Program-made: the position numbers and the translations under genes
Shown: one piece after another, positions 11,632 through 24,300 of the stretch
How positions within the stretch are numbered: position 1 is the first letter of the stretch
Layout: every line of letters begins with the position of its first letter
The notes under the pieces: generated by a model
Database searches by the model: none
Seen by the model: only the letters and a program-made list of their open reading frames with translations
What the model was told of the DNA's origin: nothing
Assembly: GCF_002105155.1 (NCBI RefSeq)
Contig: NW_019028986.1
Span: forward strand, 816,501 to 880,500
Reading direction: 5' to 3'
Length of the DNA stretch: 64,000 bases
Source of the DNA: Lobosporangium transversale
Taxonomy: Eukaryota > Mortierellomycota > Mortierellomycetes > Mortierellales > Mortierellaceae

Positions 11632-12541
11632 TTTGTAGCAGCAGGCAGCAGTGATTGTGGTAGTAATGGTAGAGGTTGCTGTTGATATTGCACAACTGAT
11701 CTTCTCCTTTTATCTCTTATTTGAAACCAGTTACAAAAGAAGGAGAGAAAAGGGGCGATATAAAGTCAAGTAGAAAGGTGTTTTCACTAAAAAGAAAGAA
11801 AAAAGAGATTAAGAGGTGAAGTGGAGAAAAAAAAAAAAGAAAGAAAGGGACAACAGAAAATATGCTCTGAAGCAAGGATGGCGGGCCGCACTGAACAAAA
11901 ACAAAAAAAAAAAATTCAACCGCCGCAGAGCTTGTCCCGGAGAAGAATTTTCATGTGTGTGCAACTGTAGAACCACATCAATGTTTTTTTTTTTTTTTTT
12001 TTTTTTTTCTTTTTCGCGTAGGCAAGGTTGGGCAGTGTGGCGGATCCACAATTCAGTTCCTTTTTGTTCCTTTATTTGCTTTTAACTCGATGTCCCTGAA
12101 TGAAAATAATACAGAGGAGAAGCACAGGGGCTCTGTTTTCTGTTTCTTGATTTTGCATCATCGGTTACAATGTACAAATCATGACACCATTCAACAACAT
12201 TTATAAAGTATTAAATGCTATTCCCACGCGTTTTTTTTTTTATTTTTTTTTTTTTTCCTCTTTGATTCCTTCATTATCAATAACAACAACAAAAAAGGGT
12301 TGTATATAATATAAGCCGATCTATCACTTAGAAAATATCATTGCATACATAAAAAAATTCACCATGAATACAACGGATTGCTTGTGTCTTTCTTAAAAAA
12401 AAGAAAAGGAATCAGATTACTGTGTTATCAAAATTTTTTATTCCTGCATGTTTGATGGATATATCCCGCATGCACCTTTTTATGAACAAATAGCTTAATC
12501 AAGATGATGTATTATCTCTCTCATATCTCTCTTGCACCATG

Positions 12542-12588
<47 letters not shown>
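12542..12588 (+). repeat. 47-base poly(A) run
   Basis: A perfect run of 47 A, the longest homopolymer noticed in the window. Many other A or T tracts of 18-32 bases occur in introns and intergenic DNA on both strands, so this is the extreme case of a genome-wide habit rather than a single retroposed tail. Confidence 0.9.
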
Positions 12589-12589
<1 letters not shown>

Positions 12590-12734
12590 GACAATCTCTT
12601 TTCTGCAGGAACGGTTACTTTGCATGAACAATAAAAAGCTATTGATTGATTCCCTAAATTACCGAGCCTTATGAAATAGCCTATTAGAGTTAGTTTAGTG
12701 ACATTTCAATCACTATGGGCTGCTTCATGATCTT

Positions 12735-12931
12735 TTAGGTTTTTATGTCTGTCTCTCCACCAGACAAAGTGTTATCAGAATCAAGTCGATCACTATTGTG
12801 ATCACAACTACTTTCTAGGCCATAGCCTGGACATCGCATGGGTAGCACATCATCACCATCGACAATTACGACAGCTGGGTCTAACAAAGTGAGCAGCGCA
12901 AGATATGAACACAAGCAGTGATCTTCGCCAG

Positions 12932-12962
<31 letters not shown>

Positions 12963-13112
12963 CACTGATGAATTTGGCTAGTGTGATGCTCCGCTGGCCT
13001 TCAAGAGCGGCATGATGTACTCTGATACAAAAATATCCTGTTGCGCCTTTGGTATATCATTCCAGAAACCATCGATGGTGAGAATATTCTGAATAGTACA
13101 CCGCACCGCAGG
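12735..13112 (-). pseudogene. Minus-strand coding relic, interrupted by a stop and a poly(A) insertion
   Basis: Reading down from 13112, one frame gives a protein-like stretch (TIQNILTIDGFWNDIPKA, then DIFVSEYIMPLLKASGASH). It meets TAG at 12980-12978, then a run of about 29 A, and continues in the same frame as TGEDHCLCSYLALLTLL and a further 50 residues to a stop at 12735. Amino-acid composition and the shared frame suggest a former exon. I do not recognise the family. It could also be a real exon pair of an unannotated gene with an unusual intron. Confidence 0.35.
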
Positions 13113-13704
13113 AAAAAAAAAAAAAAAAAAAAAAACTCCTTCACGACGCAAGATTCACTAGTGAATATCATTGGGTAGAAGAGATATAGGTAGAGGCGTT
13201 GTTATTGATCATTGTTTCCTGTGTTGGTTCCGGAACTCGAGAAAAAGAAAGATGAAGACTAGCGTAGGGCATCAAATGCTATTTATTTATTTTAGCTTAG
13301 TTCTGGAATCTCGAGTATCAATAAAGGATTGATTACACAGGAGAGGGTTGCTAGCAAAGGAAGGGTAATGTTCACATTTGTAGGCATCACGATATGAAAT
13401 AGCCTATTTTTTAAGACATGGATTTTTGCAGGAGAAAAAGACCCAGGCTTTAATCAACAACATGTTCATTTTCTGTTCCAGCCTATGTGCAATTATATTA
13501 ACCTTCTGTTGTCGTTTACTATTGCAGACTGTTTTCTTCTATGTTGCTACGCACTCACGATCATAAAATAAAAAAATAAAATACATCTTTTCTATGCAGT
13601 TACAATGCATTTATATTTTAATACATAGTAAGGGTTCCATAATTAATTTAAGCGTCGACGCCCAGTAAAAACGGTGATTCGTATTGTGTTCTAGAAAAGG
13701 TTGT

Positions 13705-13839
13705 CTACACGCGATATTGCTTTCTTTGCGGTGCCGTGTCAATACACAAGACTTCCTTGTCAGAAACTTGACGTGAAACTAGTGGAACAACACCGGTTCT
13801 AATAAGATAATTTCGATCATTTATTCTCAAAGCAGTTGT
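13705..13839 (-). pseudogene. Short minus-strand open segment, possible relic exon
   Basis: A 44-codon stretch without stops reads NDRNYLIRTGVVPLVSRQ and then VSDKEVLCIDTAPQRKQYRV, ending in TAG. It has no start codon of its own and no motif I recognise. It lies upstream, in transcription direction, of the relic at 12735-13112 and may come from the same dead gene. Confidence 0.25.
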
Positions 13840-14349
13840 TTAAGAACAAATCAAGTTAGTAAGTGTAGTCTATCTCAAACATAATCCTTTCTTTTGAACA
13901 CTGTTGGAAGATTACAATTTCACATGCACCGAGGTGAAATGTAGTCCAAGCAATATGCCTACATTTCTTACACATGCCGCACCCCGCCTCCGATGGTCTC
14001 GCTGCAGACTAAACTTAACCCTGCAAGACGCAAGTGACATGGCTGTGCTCGGTACATTCAATTAAACTGTATTAAAACTGTATTCAATGGACTTACCAAA
14101 TTACATACAAATTGAGGAAAGTTGAAAACCATTATTCACTTATTCTTCATTTTTACATTCATACAACAGCCAAGCCACTGCGACCAATTCGCCACCAGTC
14201 TGCACTCTGGACGCGTCTTCGAATAGGCTCGTCACCTGCCTGTGTGGCTTATGTGCATAAGTACTAACGCTCACCGACAGGCTGGTCCAAACTTGAGAAA
14301 AAAAAAAAGGCCAATTCCCCGCCATTCGCACGACTTACAAAAATCAAAA

Positions 14350-16971
14350 ATGAAAAATACCAACACAAAGGACGTTAGCAATAATTCCAACTCTGCGCCC
14401 CGAACTCATGTTGATTGGCTCGTAGACCGGAAGGGGAATTATGCATCTCTTTTCCCAGACTTTGTAAACAAATTTAACCTTACTGAGAGTTCCTCGGCCG
14501 AAGCCGCATTCGACAACTTAATTCGGTCTAAGAAGTTAAAGAAAGAGCTCCGGAATCGGCTCATCGATGAATTTAATACATGGAAGCAGAAGAATAGTGA
14601 GAGGTTTTGGACCGAGAACGCCATTTGAATTTCCACTAGGAGAGCAGTGAGCAATACAGCGCAAAGAGTTGTTCGGAATGCTGAGGGTTTACTACAGAAA
14701 CAATTGGACACGGACAGTGCAATCATTGAGGCCCCTACTGAAACATTAGCGTCTCCATTACTTGCAACTCCGGAAAATCAGCATATCGATGAAGATCAAG
14801 AAAGTAAGTAATTTTTTGGAGAGTGCATATTCATGATAGAAACTTTTTTACTGACAGCCATTGATGTTCAACTTTCACTTTCCTGTCGCGCCATCCATTG
14901 CATAATTATTCTTCTCGCTACTTTTTTTTTTTTTTTTTTCATGTTTCTTAAACTCGATCTTTCAAAAGACTCTTCCCGATCTAAAAGACAGTCATTCCTA
15001 CCCACATGTTCTCTACGAGGAAAACGGATTCTGAATGATAATGAATGTAAGTGAGCTATTGATTAAAAGTTACACAAGGCTTGTAGCACTTTCTATCTGC
15101 CAAGATACTCATCACCATCACCCGCAAGCTTGACTTGCAGAATTAAGAACTGGTTATATGATTCCCAGATGCTCAATTTGCCTTTAGTAAATTATACAGT
15201 GGAATCTCGATAATTGTACACTTTTGTACAATTTTCGAATTTGTTATATTTCTCGGTTATTGATTGGCTAAGAAGCCCTAAAAATCCTCTACTGACTCCC
15301 CTACTCCAGTTGAGTGTGGGTTTTTAGAATACTTTTTTTTAAAAAAAGTAAGGCTCTTAGCCAACCAATGACTAAGAAATATGACAAATTCGAAAATTGT
15401 ACAAAAGTGTACAATTATCGAGATTCCACTGTACAGCGTTTTTAATTGTGTTATCCATTTAAAAAAAACATTTATCCATTTTCAATTTGCATTGCTCCGA
15501 TGAGAAATAGGCTTTATCTAATTTAAGCTAATAAAATTATTTTTTCAAACATGATAACCGGACTGTCACAAATATCCAAACACAATGTCCTTTTCATGTC
15601 CCACAAAATTCATGGTTAATTTCGTGTACTGACTATGTTTTTACTCTATTTTTAGCTGCCGTCTTTCCACAGAGGAGTCAGGAATCAAATAAGAAGTTGC
15701 GATTTGACTTGGATAAATCAAGGTTTACGGCTCCGGGTAATCCGTTTGAGGACGAGAGCAGCAGTAGTGAAAGCTTTATACCAACAACTTTAGAAGACTC
15801 CACAGGAGATTACTCAGTTGTTGTTGATCGTCCCCAATGGATTGTACGTGTTGTTGGGCCAGGCCAAGAGTCATCATCTCTTATGCTTGATCACTGGCGT
15901 TTTGGCGATCAAAATGTTTCACGGAAGTTGATGCAAAACCGAGCATCGTTAGTAAAAAATCATGAGGATTTACAGACGGTGCATGAGATTTTGTAAGCCT
16001 TTATAGCCTTTATTTCTGTAGTTTTACCCATCCTTGATATAGTTATTAACATTAGCTGATTGGATATTTAGGCAATTAAATTTTATCTTTACGCGGGATG
16101 TGATACTCGACATCACGGAAGCTAAAGAACTCGCCCCAACCACCTGCTGCCAACCCATCCGCTCATCGTCCATAGCTCTCGCTATGTCAGAGCTAGCTTT
16201 CACGGCAGCTAATGATGGATACCTCGCGACGATAAGCGAATGGAGAAAGATCCGAGAGTCGATAGAAGTAGAGAGCGAGCATGAAGAACAATGGGAGGTA
16301 CTTCAAAAGATGTTGGACCACATGTGCATTACAGCGACCTTATGGAGTCCTCTTAAATACACAAGCAAGCGAAAAGGAAACGAGGACAGCTTCTACACCA
16401 ACATTGTTCGGCCTTTTCTGACATGTGCCTTTGGTCAGCTTCCCGATGTCAAGTTGAGGGGTAACGGCGACTGTTTCACCTGCGGGGATGAGCTAGATAA
16501 GGAGCTCAAATTCCCTGACTTCGCGGTCACAATGGAGTGCTACAGGAAGGCCTTCGGAGAAAATTACCTTGCAATCGCCGAGGTCAAGCCCCCAAGCGCT
16601 TCCCAAAATGAGCTTGACGACGACTTCATCAAATTACCAAACTTGATGAAATTAGCACTCGATCATCAGATCAGACAAGGTTATGGAGATGGCATAGTGG
16701 TTGGGCTGTTGGTACAAGGGTGGAAAGTCCTTGTATTTTACATGGCACTCGAGCACGAAGCTGTGTATGAGTTGAGGAACGTCGGCCAGTTTCAGTTGAT
16801 TGCAGACCACACCCAGATGGCACAAGTTCTTTCAATCTGCCCAGTATTTGTGAAGGCAAAGGTATAAATTATTTCTCTCTGGTCTGTTCAGCGCGATTCT
16901 GCCCTGCTTTTTTTTTTTTTTTTTTTTTTTTCGAGAGAGAGAGAGTCAGTATGTTTTAAGCCTCAACTGCA

Positions 16972-17003
<32 letters not shown>

Positions 17004-17162
17004 CTGTAGGAGCTGGTTGAAGAAACAAGAAAAACACTGCGCCGACGACCAGCCTCAAATCTATCACCCAAAGATCAGCTCCGTCGTCCCTCCTACCATA
17101 TCAGCCCTATAATGATCCATCCCAATAATAGCGACGATACAAGCGAGCATGAAAATAGTTGA
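14350..17162 (+). pseudogene. PD-(D/E)XK nuclease-like gene, interrupted by an in-frame TGA
   Basis: Five exons join in phase: 14350-14803, 14969-15046, 15656-15992, 16072-16861 and 17010-17162. The result is a frame of 515 codons before the terminal TGA, with one internal TGA at 14626-14628. The N-terminal part is helical and basic. Near residues 437-462 the sequence reads FPDFAV, then about 20 residues later LAIAEVKPP. This is a PD-x20-ExK arrangement typical of restriction-endonuclease-fold nucleases. Flanking segments (VRPFLTCAFGQLP before; HQIRQGYGDGIVVGLLVQGW after) look conserved. The C-terminal tail is basic. The coding sequence looks intact except for the TGA, which would end the protein after 92 residues; an internal start downstream could still give a product with the nuclease core. 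No named family is recognised; a lineage-expanded fungal nuclease family is my inference. Intron 2 carries a MITE. Confidence 0.6.
15197..15431. mobile_element. 235-bp MITE with long terminal inverted repeats and TA target duplication (pogo/Tigger-like)
   Basis: Both ends begin with CAGTGGAATCTCGATAA on opposite strands. The first 48 bases of the two ends are perfectly inverted copies, and similarity extends to about 75 bases. TA dinucleotides flank the element at 15195-15196 and 15432-15433, as expected for Tc1/mariner-superfamily insertion. The terminal CAGT..CTCGATAA is like pogo/Tigger ends. There is no internal coding capacity; the centre has a small t8/a7 palindrome. It lies in intron 2 of the nuclease-like gene, leaving splice signals intact. 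Confidence 0.88.
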
Positions 17163-18417
17163 GTCATTACTAAAGCTGAGGCTGACGTCAGAAGGGGCAT
17201 TTAATCAAGGATAGGAGGATGAATCTAAATGAACAGGTAATGGAGCGCCTATTACAGTCATATGAAATAGATCTGCTAGAATTAACAAACATTATCTTCA
17301 AGCTTGCCTTGCAGTCACAATTCGTTTGATTCTAGCGTTTTTTCATTTATATCCTTTACTTCTGGCGTTCTGTTAACACTCTTATCCAACACTGTATAAT
17401 AATACTTAGTTGTTTGATGGGGTCCTTTAAGTGTTTTTATTTTTCGTAGTGTAGTATATCTTTGTACTTTATTTTGTACTTTGTTTTTTTTAATTTAATT
17501 TGTATTTTAGTATATCTGAATTGAAATAGTGCCCCGATTTTAATACAAAAAATACATGTCGTTTACTCTGAAGCAAAGCATTATTGAATTTTCTGACGAG
17601 GTAAAAAGCCGAATCGTGTTCGCCTTATAATTTTAAATGGACCTCTAAAATGTCGCTTTAGGTTGCTTTTTTTTATTTTTAATTGGGCGAAATCAATTAT
17701 AGGTCTTTTATTTAATAAAATACTTGTAATTGATAGCCATGATTTTTTTGTTTGTTTGTTTGTTTGTTATTTATTTATCTGTCGCAAGGAGCGGTGAACA
17801 AAGTGTTCCCACTAGAAAATCAAGAATGGTATAGGATCCTACCCGTTCTACGATCCACAAATGATAAAGTTTGATGAACAATCCTCCTTATCTGGTCAAT
17901 GTTGTTATAATTCGTTAACTCTCATTCCTTCATCCACGAGAGCCTTCGTACTTTGTTGGCGTTAACGTGAACAGTAGTTGGCTACTTTCCCAGTACATGA
18001 TCAGACTATCATGCTAACGAACAGCCATGCAAGGACATGTAGGAGGGGCGGGGGACATTCATGTTGAAGCAACGAAGGCGTAAAGTACCCATAACAACAA
18101 TAATAGTAATAAAGAAAAAATAAAGAAATAAATAAATTAGTCAATAATGCGAGTTGTATACTGTAGAGAATATAAATAAAGGTGTAATGTTTGATTGAGA
18201 GTGTATGTCCGTTATCAGGAGACCATAATCAATGGGGCAAAGTATATTTTTGTAGTTATCTAAAACATCACTTGGAATCTCCTCGTCTCGTAATGAAAGT
18301 GCACCATATTTCAATTGGCGAACATTCTTTTTTGTTTTGTGGGGGAGAAAAAAATTTGCGTTACACAAAGGTCACTTGGTTGATCGTGATGAAAACAATA
18401 AACAAACGACTCCATTC

Positions 18418-18450
<33 letters not shown>

Positions 18451-18840
18451 CCGTTTACTTATCCCATTCATACTGTAGAATGCAAACACACTAGTTACAG
18501 ATACACCAGTATGTTTGACATGGGTGTTTTGTATACAAATATGCATTGCAGATGTGTACAAAAAACAGCTCCCAAGAAGGAGCTCATGTTAGCGCGCCCA
18601 AATATTTACAAGACCAATAATGCACAATGCCGAATAAAATAATAAAATGGAAAAGAAGAAAAGGAGAACAAATAAAAAAAAAAAAAATCAATCCATTATA
18701 GCCAAAGTTGTCGGAGCCTCATTGGAAGTTTAGTAGATCCTTGTTGGGGTGGAGGAGACATAGCATATATAAATTGTCAAATATTGTAATAAATTTCGGC
18801 AAAAATACCCATCCTTCTTTTTCTCTTCCACCCCTTAGAT

Positions 18841-19412
18841 CTCTCCCCGATCTTCACTTACTCAATCGGGGATAGGCTCCATAGAAAAGCCCGATTTTAG
18901 AGGCAGTCAAATAGCTTGCTTGTCTTTCCTCCTTTCTCTGTGTCTCTCATGAAAGTGAGCCATGGTGTGGTATTATATATATATATATATATAATTTGTT
19001 TATTATTTATTTATTTATTTTGGCCTTGAGCGCTTTCGCGTTAGCTCTTCAAGTTTAGTTGAATGGCCTGTTCCTCCTTTGTGTTTTAGCCAAATAGGTA
19101 AATTGCATTAAAATAGTTTTTCTCTGTCCTTTGTTGCACCATGCGTTGTATACAATGAACAAAGATTCATCCCACACACACACACAAGGCCAATGGCATT
19201 TTAAAATCTTTCGTTTTGGTGTCATGTGCTCCCCCTCGTCCACTCATCATTTAGACGTGAATCAAATCCACTCTCCCGATCTGATCTCAGTTACCTCTCC
19301 CGATCTCAGTAACGAATCTTAATTCGTCCCCCTTTACATTTTCCTTTTCCTCCCTCCCGATCTCATTTATCTAAACTGGGATAGACTTATGGATAAACTC
19401 GATTTTAATGGG
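18841..19412 (+). repeat. Diverged duplicated 60-base motif plus CTCCCGATCT repeats
   Basis: Segments 18841-18904 and 19350-19412 align along their length: a CCCGATCT start, GGGATAG in the middle and CTCGATTTTA or CCCGATTTTA near the end. The first copy can form a CCCCGAT/ATCGGGG stem. The decamer ctcccgatct occurs again at 19273-19282, 19297-19306 and 19354-19363. Function is unknown. Confidence 0.45.
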
Positions 19413-19948
19413 GGTGTCCTTGTTTCTGTTTCTGTCTCTGTCTTTCTTTCTTTCTTTCTTTTTTTTTTTTTTTTTTTTTCGAGTCTAGTTGTTTATCTAC
19501 TTTTTTCAAAAAGCATGTCGCGCATTCGAATAAATATTCTATATTATAAGAGGAATAAAAAGAAAAGAAAAGAAAAGAAGAGAAAAAATATATGCAATGC
19601 AATGCAAGTAAAACTCATCCTTCCTCTCCCCTCCTCCTCCTCCCCCTTGCTATTCTCTCTCCTCCGCTCTCTCTCGCTTTCACTAAATAAAATAGAAAAG
19701 CCGAGTAAATGAATGAGAGAGGATCATCAGATCATTTTTAAACAAATCAATCATTTGGACGTTATATATTTCTCAAGTTACACAAATAAAAAATAAAATA
19801 AAATAAAATGATAAAATAAACGCCTCCTGCATTCTGCATTTTGCCAAGTGAATATATATGTATATAAATATAGTGATATAAAAGTAAGATAAGAATAGAT
19901 AGACTGTGGGCTGTGGGCTGTAGGAGTCGGGGAACTAGGGGACGCCGA

Positions 19949-19982
<34 letters not shown>

Positions 19983-20493
19983 CTTGTTTTTGCACATCAT
20001 CAGTTCTTACTTTTTTCGTTTGCTCATTGATCACTACATGTCCTATACAATACAATATACCGATTGCATCCCTATATCGATTATATATATATATATATAA
20101 ATCAATGTTTCTATCAATGTTGTTAATGTTTATTCTGATATGTGTCTGTTTACACATGTGAACGTATCGCGGTATTTTATATGCGGTATATAAATCTGGC
20201 ACACGTCTTTATTATTTGGGCGCATACATTTGAGCATGCAGATCTGTGTAATTGAGTAAGATTGTGAGGGGGTGAAAGAGGAGGAGAAAGTAGACTCAGT
20301 AAATGTAAATACAGATATACATATATTATATATTGTATACATGTATATTAGATAAATATGTATACGCATTATATACATATACATGATGTGAGACTAAAGA
20401 CAGGTGATACACCGTTGTGTAACATTTCACACTTCGTGTTGGCTTGAATAAGCATGCAGAATTAAGGTAGGACAAAGATAATTAACATAAGCA

Positions 20494-20532
<39 letters not shown>

Positions 20533-20864
20533 CAAATAAGCATTTCTTGAAAGGCACAAAATGCAATGTACCTGTACAAAGCTATAATACCCTTTATCTC
20601 AAGGTCCATGACACTTTACTTAGACAATACAAGGAGTAGGTACAGGGAGAGGAGTGGATCAGAACGTTAGAAAACAAAGTTGGAGCATAGGATGATATGC
20701 TTGTTCAAAATACTTTTTTTTTTTTTTTTTATCTTACAAAGTATAACTATAATAAAAATGTATTTATATGATATCCAGACAGCAACAACAACAACAAAAG
20801 AAAAGAGAGAGAGTGTGTAAGAGTGAGAGTGAGAGAGTAAAGTAGATAATGAACATCTTTGATC

Positions 20865-20866
<2 letters not shown>

Positions 20867-20901
<35 letters not shown>
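20867..20901 (+). repeat. (CT)n microsatellite
   Basis: About 17 uninterrupted CT units followed by tgcag. Confidence 0.85.
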
Positions 20902-20904
<3 letters not shown>

Positions 20905-23900
20905 GATCAACTCCCTTGTGTATATCCTTGTATGTATAATATAATCTATAAAAAAAATAAAAAAATAAAAAAAATTAAAAAAATCACCTCATGAAGACGT
21001 AACAGCAACAGCAGCAGCAGACATGCATGTCCGTAGTTTAGCATCCATCAGAAAGTAAACGGATTAGACGTCACTTCCCAGTAGTACATACCGTACATGT
21101 TCATCATTGTCTTTGATTATTATTATACGAATGTACTTTGGGGATAGAGCAAAGGAAAAAAAAAATAAAAAAATAAAAAAAAAAAGTAAGTGAGCCAACC
21201 TCCAGATTAAAGTAAGACCCTCTTCTCCTCTCTCTCTCTTTTTCTCTCTAACCAAAACAAAATAAAATAAAATAAAATAAAGGAGACTCTAGTTTTTTTT
21301 TTTTTTTTGTAGAGAGTGAAAGAGGGAGAGGAGAGACGAGAGAGAGATAGAGAGAGAGAGAAAGTAAGTGGATACATGTACACAGCATGCAAGATGCAAG
21401 ATGCAAGATGCAAAGTACAACAACAAAACAATGCTTAGAGTGCATTGCTTTTTTAATACGAGAGCCTCTTTACATTCAAAAAAAGAAATAAAATAAACTA
21501 GTTAAAATAAAAAAGGTCGAAGGGATCTAGAGACTACGAAACTGAATGAACAATATGAGAGGACAGCTGGACAGGACTCCTCCCCTCCCTAGGCCCTTAA
21601 AACTCACAAGGCCTGAAGGTTCAAGATTCAAGGGCCAAGGGGTCAAGATTCAATGATCAAGGTTCAATGGTCAAAGGATCTCTAAACATCAACGATATCC
21701 TGCGGAATATCTGTCGTATTCAAATAAAAAGTCATATTAGAAGGTCGGATGTATTTCATAGGTCTCTCTTCACTGTCTTTCTCAAAGTCTCGAACCTTTC
21801 TTTTTTTTTTTTTTTTTTTTTTTTTCTGTTCTTCTCTGTTTTTTTCCTTTTTTTTCCTTTCTTTTCCTTTCTTTTCTACAGATACTAGACTGGATCAATA
21901 TGAAGGAGAAGAAGGAAGGAAGGAAGGAGGAAGAAGAAAAGAGGCCTGGACTCTAATGAAACTTTATGTTTTGGGCCGACCAAGAAAGAAAGTTTCTTTT
22001 ATCAATTGATTAAAGACGGCCAGAGAGAGACAGACAAGGGAATGAGCTAAAAAGTTATCAAAATCATCATAAATTAGCTTTATGTGCAAAGAGCTACTTG
22101 ACGTTCCTTGCCGTTGAGACCCAAACAAAAAAAGCAAAGCAAAGCAAGGCAAAGCAAAGCAAATCAAGGCAAAGCAGAGTAAAGTAAAGTAACAAAAAGC
22201 TCTTTTTGACGGATGTACCTTTTGATGATAACAGATCAGTCCACAGCCATTGGTGTGGAAAGTGTTCATAAAAAACTGATTGGTCTTTTTAGTGCATCAA
22301 ACAAAGAAGAATTAATATTAAAAGGAAAATATAAAAAAAAAAATAAAAAAATAAAAAAAACTTTTTTAATTTTTTTGAATCGTTTGAAGATGATGATGAT
22401 CATAGATCCTCCCCCTTTCATTTCTCTTTCAATCACTGATCACAAATTCCGAGACCATGAACTAAAAAAGATCCGTTATTTCTTTCTTTAATACCGATGT
22501 GTGTTACTACTGGGCAAGTTTATTAAAGAAGAAGAAAAAAAAAAAAAAAAAAAGACTTGAGAGGAGAGACGATGATCTAAGATCAACATGGCACATGGCT
22601 ATGGAAAACAAACAAACACACAAACAAACAAATAAATAAACAGTGGCTAAAAAAGCATAGGGTAAAGGGAAAAGGGCAGCGGGCAAAGGGCAAAAGGTCA
22701 CAGAGGAGGGAAGGCCAGAGGACAAAGGCAGGGTAAGATGAAGGAAAAACTACATTACTCACTTATCCTCCATACGTTTTTTTTGATTAGTGACAGTAGG
22801 GATTAGACATGTTCTTTCATACGATTGGACAAAATAAAACGCGCAACTAAAACTATTGTTGGATTGTTTTGGTTTGATGTCGTACAAGAAAAAAAAAAAA
22901 AAAAAAAAAAAAACCAAAAGTACGCGGTGTCATCTTACTCTTTTAAAGCACCCAAACAACACTCAAGGCATCCAGAGTATTCAAAGCATTCAAAGATAAA
23001 TGTGGAGAAAGTGAACAAAGGAAGGAGGGTTTTTTTTGGTACCGTCATTAGATTATCTTTTTTTGATTTATTTATTTTTTTTATTTTGTCACTTTGCAAC
23101 TCTTAATAAATTAAAATTAAAATTAAAATTAATAAAAAGTTTTTTTTTTTTTTTTTTTTTTTTATACACACACTTTAACCTAGCCATGACCATGGTTCGA
23201 GACCCTTTTTATCTTTTTTCTTTTTCATTTCATTTCTACGTTTTTCTTTACCCCACAAACCTTCTTTAAATCAATGTCCCTTTCTTTCCTTTCCTTTCTT
23301 TTCTTTTTTTATTTTTATTTTATTTTTTTTTGGGAGATACCTTTAATGTTTAGTGCATGTTTTCTAGATTGTTATGCATTACTCTGCCTGGGTAATAAAG
23401 TTTTACCTTTTAAAGCCTGTCGTCAAAGTATCCTTTTTTATGCTTCAGAAAAAGAAAATCAAGGTTAAATGAACAATTAGAAGCAACTAAGGGGAAGGAA
23501 ATGAAAGAAAAGAATACAATTTAATTGATAGTTGAGGAGCCTTTTCTTTTCTTTTTTTTTTCTTATTTGCATTTACAAGACTGCTTCGAGCAATATTAAA
23601 ATATGGTATATACCCTTTTTTTTTTTCTTTTCTATAAGAATTACTCGTGGAGACTTTGATATATACGAATTTATACGCACATCAATGGCTTCGTCAGGAG
23701 ATGAATGACGATATATGCATATGCATGTGCATGCGCATGACATGATGAAAGTGCGACCTTGGGACTAAACTGGGGGGATCACTGGTAGGGTTAGTCCTGA
23801 TGGGTATATTGTATATAGACTGATGATATTCGTACGAATGGGGTCTGAGTACATTGCTCACTCTTTTTTTATTTTTTTGTATGTTTTTCTGGTTTCCAAG

Positions 23901-24240
23901 GCAAAAGGGCCAACAGGCACAATAATGAAAATAAAAAAATAAAAAAAATCTTTTATGAAAATCTCCACATGTCTGTGCTGTGCTTCCTCTCCAAAGTATT
24001 AAACCACTTTCGAAACACAGCAAAAGTCACGTATGGCGAGAAATTAAAAGGAAAAGGAGGTTACATAGATATGTCGGGAGTATAAAGGAGAGAACGGAAT
24101 GGGGATGAAAGGAGATTCAGAAGGTTGTCTGTGTATCTGTGTATCTGTCCTTCTGTCCATCTACTTGCCTGTCTATGCGCGTAGTCGGTCGTTTTTCCTT
24201 TTTTTTTCTATTATCAATCAGTCAATGGTGATTGGGGGAT

Positions 24241-24300
24241 ATGAACAAAAGTATGAACAAAAGTATGAACAAAAGTATGAACAAAAGTATGAACAAAAGT
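24241..24300 (+). repeat. 12-bp tandem repeat, five perfect units
   Basis: The unit atgaacaaaagt is repeated exactly five times, followed by degenerate partial units to about 24330. The unit keeps a reading frame (Tyr-Glu-Gln-Lys) but no surrounding gene supports translation. Confidence 0.9.

Larger units (their letters stand above)
11632..14349. other. Intergenic region with homopolymers and gene relics
   Basis: About 2.7 kb without an intact gene. It contains a 47-base A run at 12542-12588, T tracts at about 11983-12008 and 12934-12962, and an A tract near 13111-13134. Minus-strand coding relics at 12735-13112 and 13705-13839 are listed separately. The distal part (13850-14350) probably includes the promoter of the nuclease-like gene. 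Confidence 0.5.

Noticed and set aside
14598-14640. A 36-base intron that would remove the in-frame TGA of the nuclease-like gene
   Set aside because: Donor and acceptor exist, but it is shorter than any other intron here and too short for normal splicing.
23190-23210. ggttcgagacc followed by T5 as a tRNA 3' end
   Set aside because: Upstream sequence is A/T-rich with no A box or acceptor pairing.
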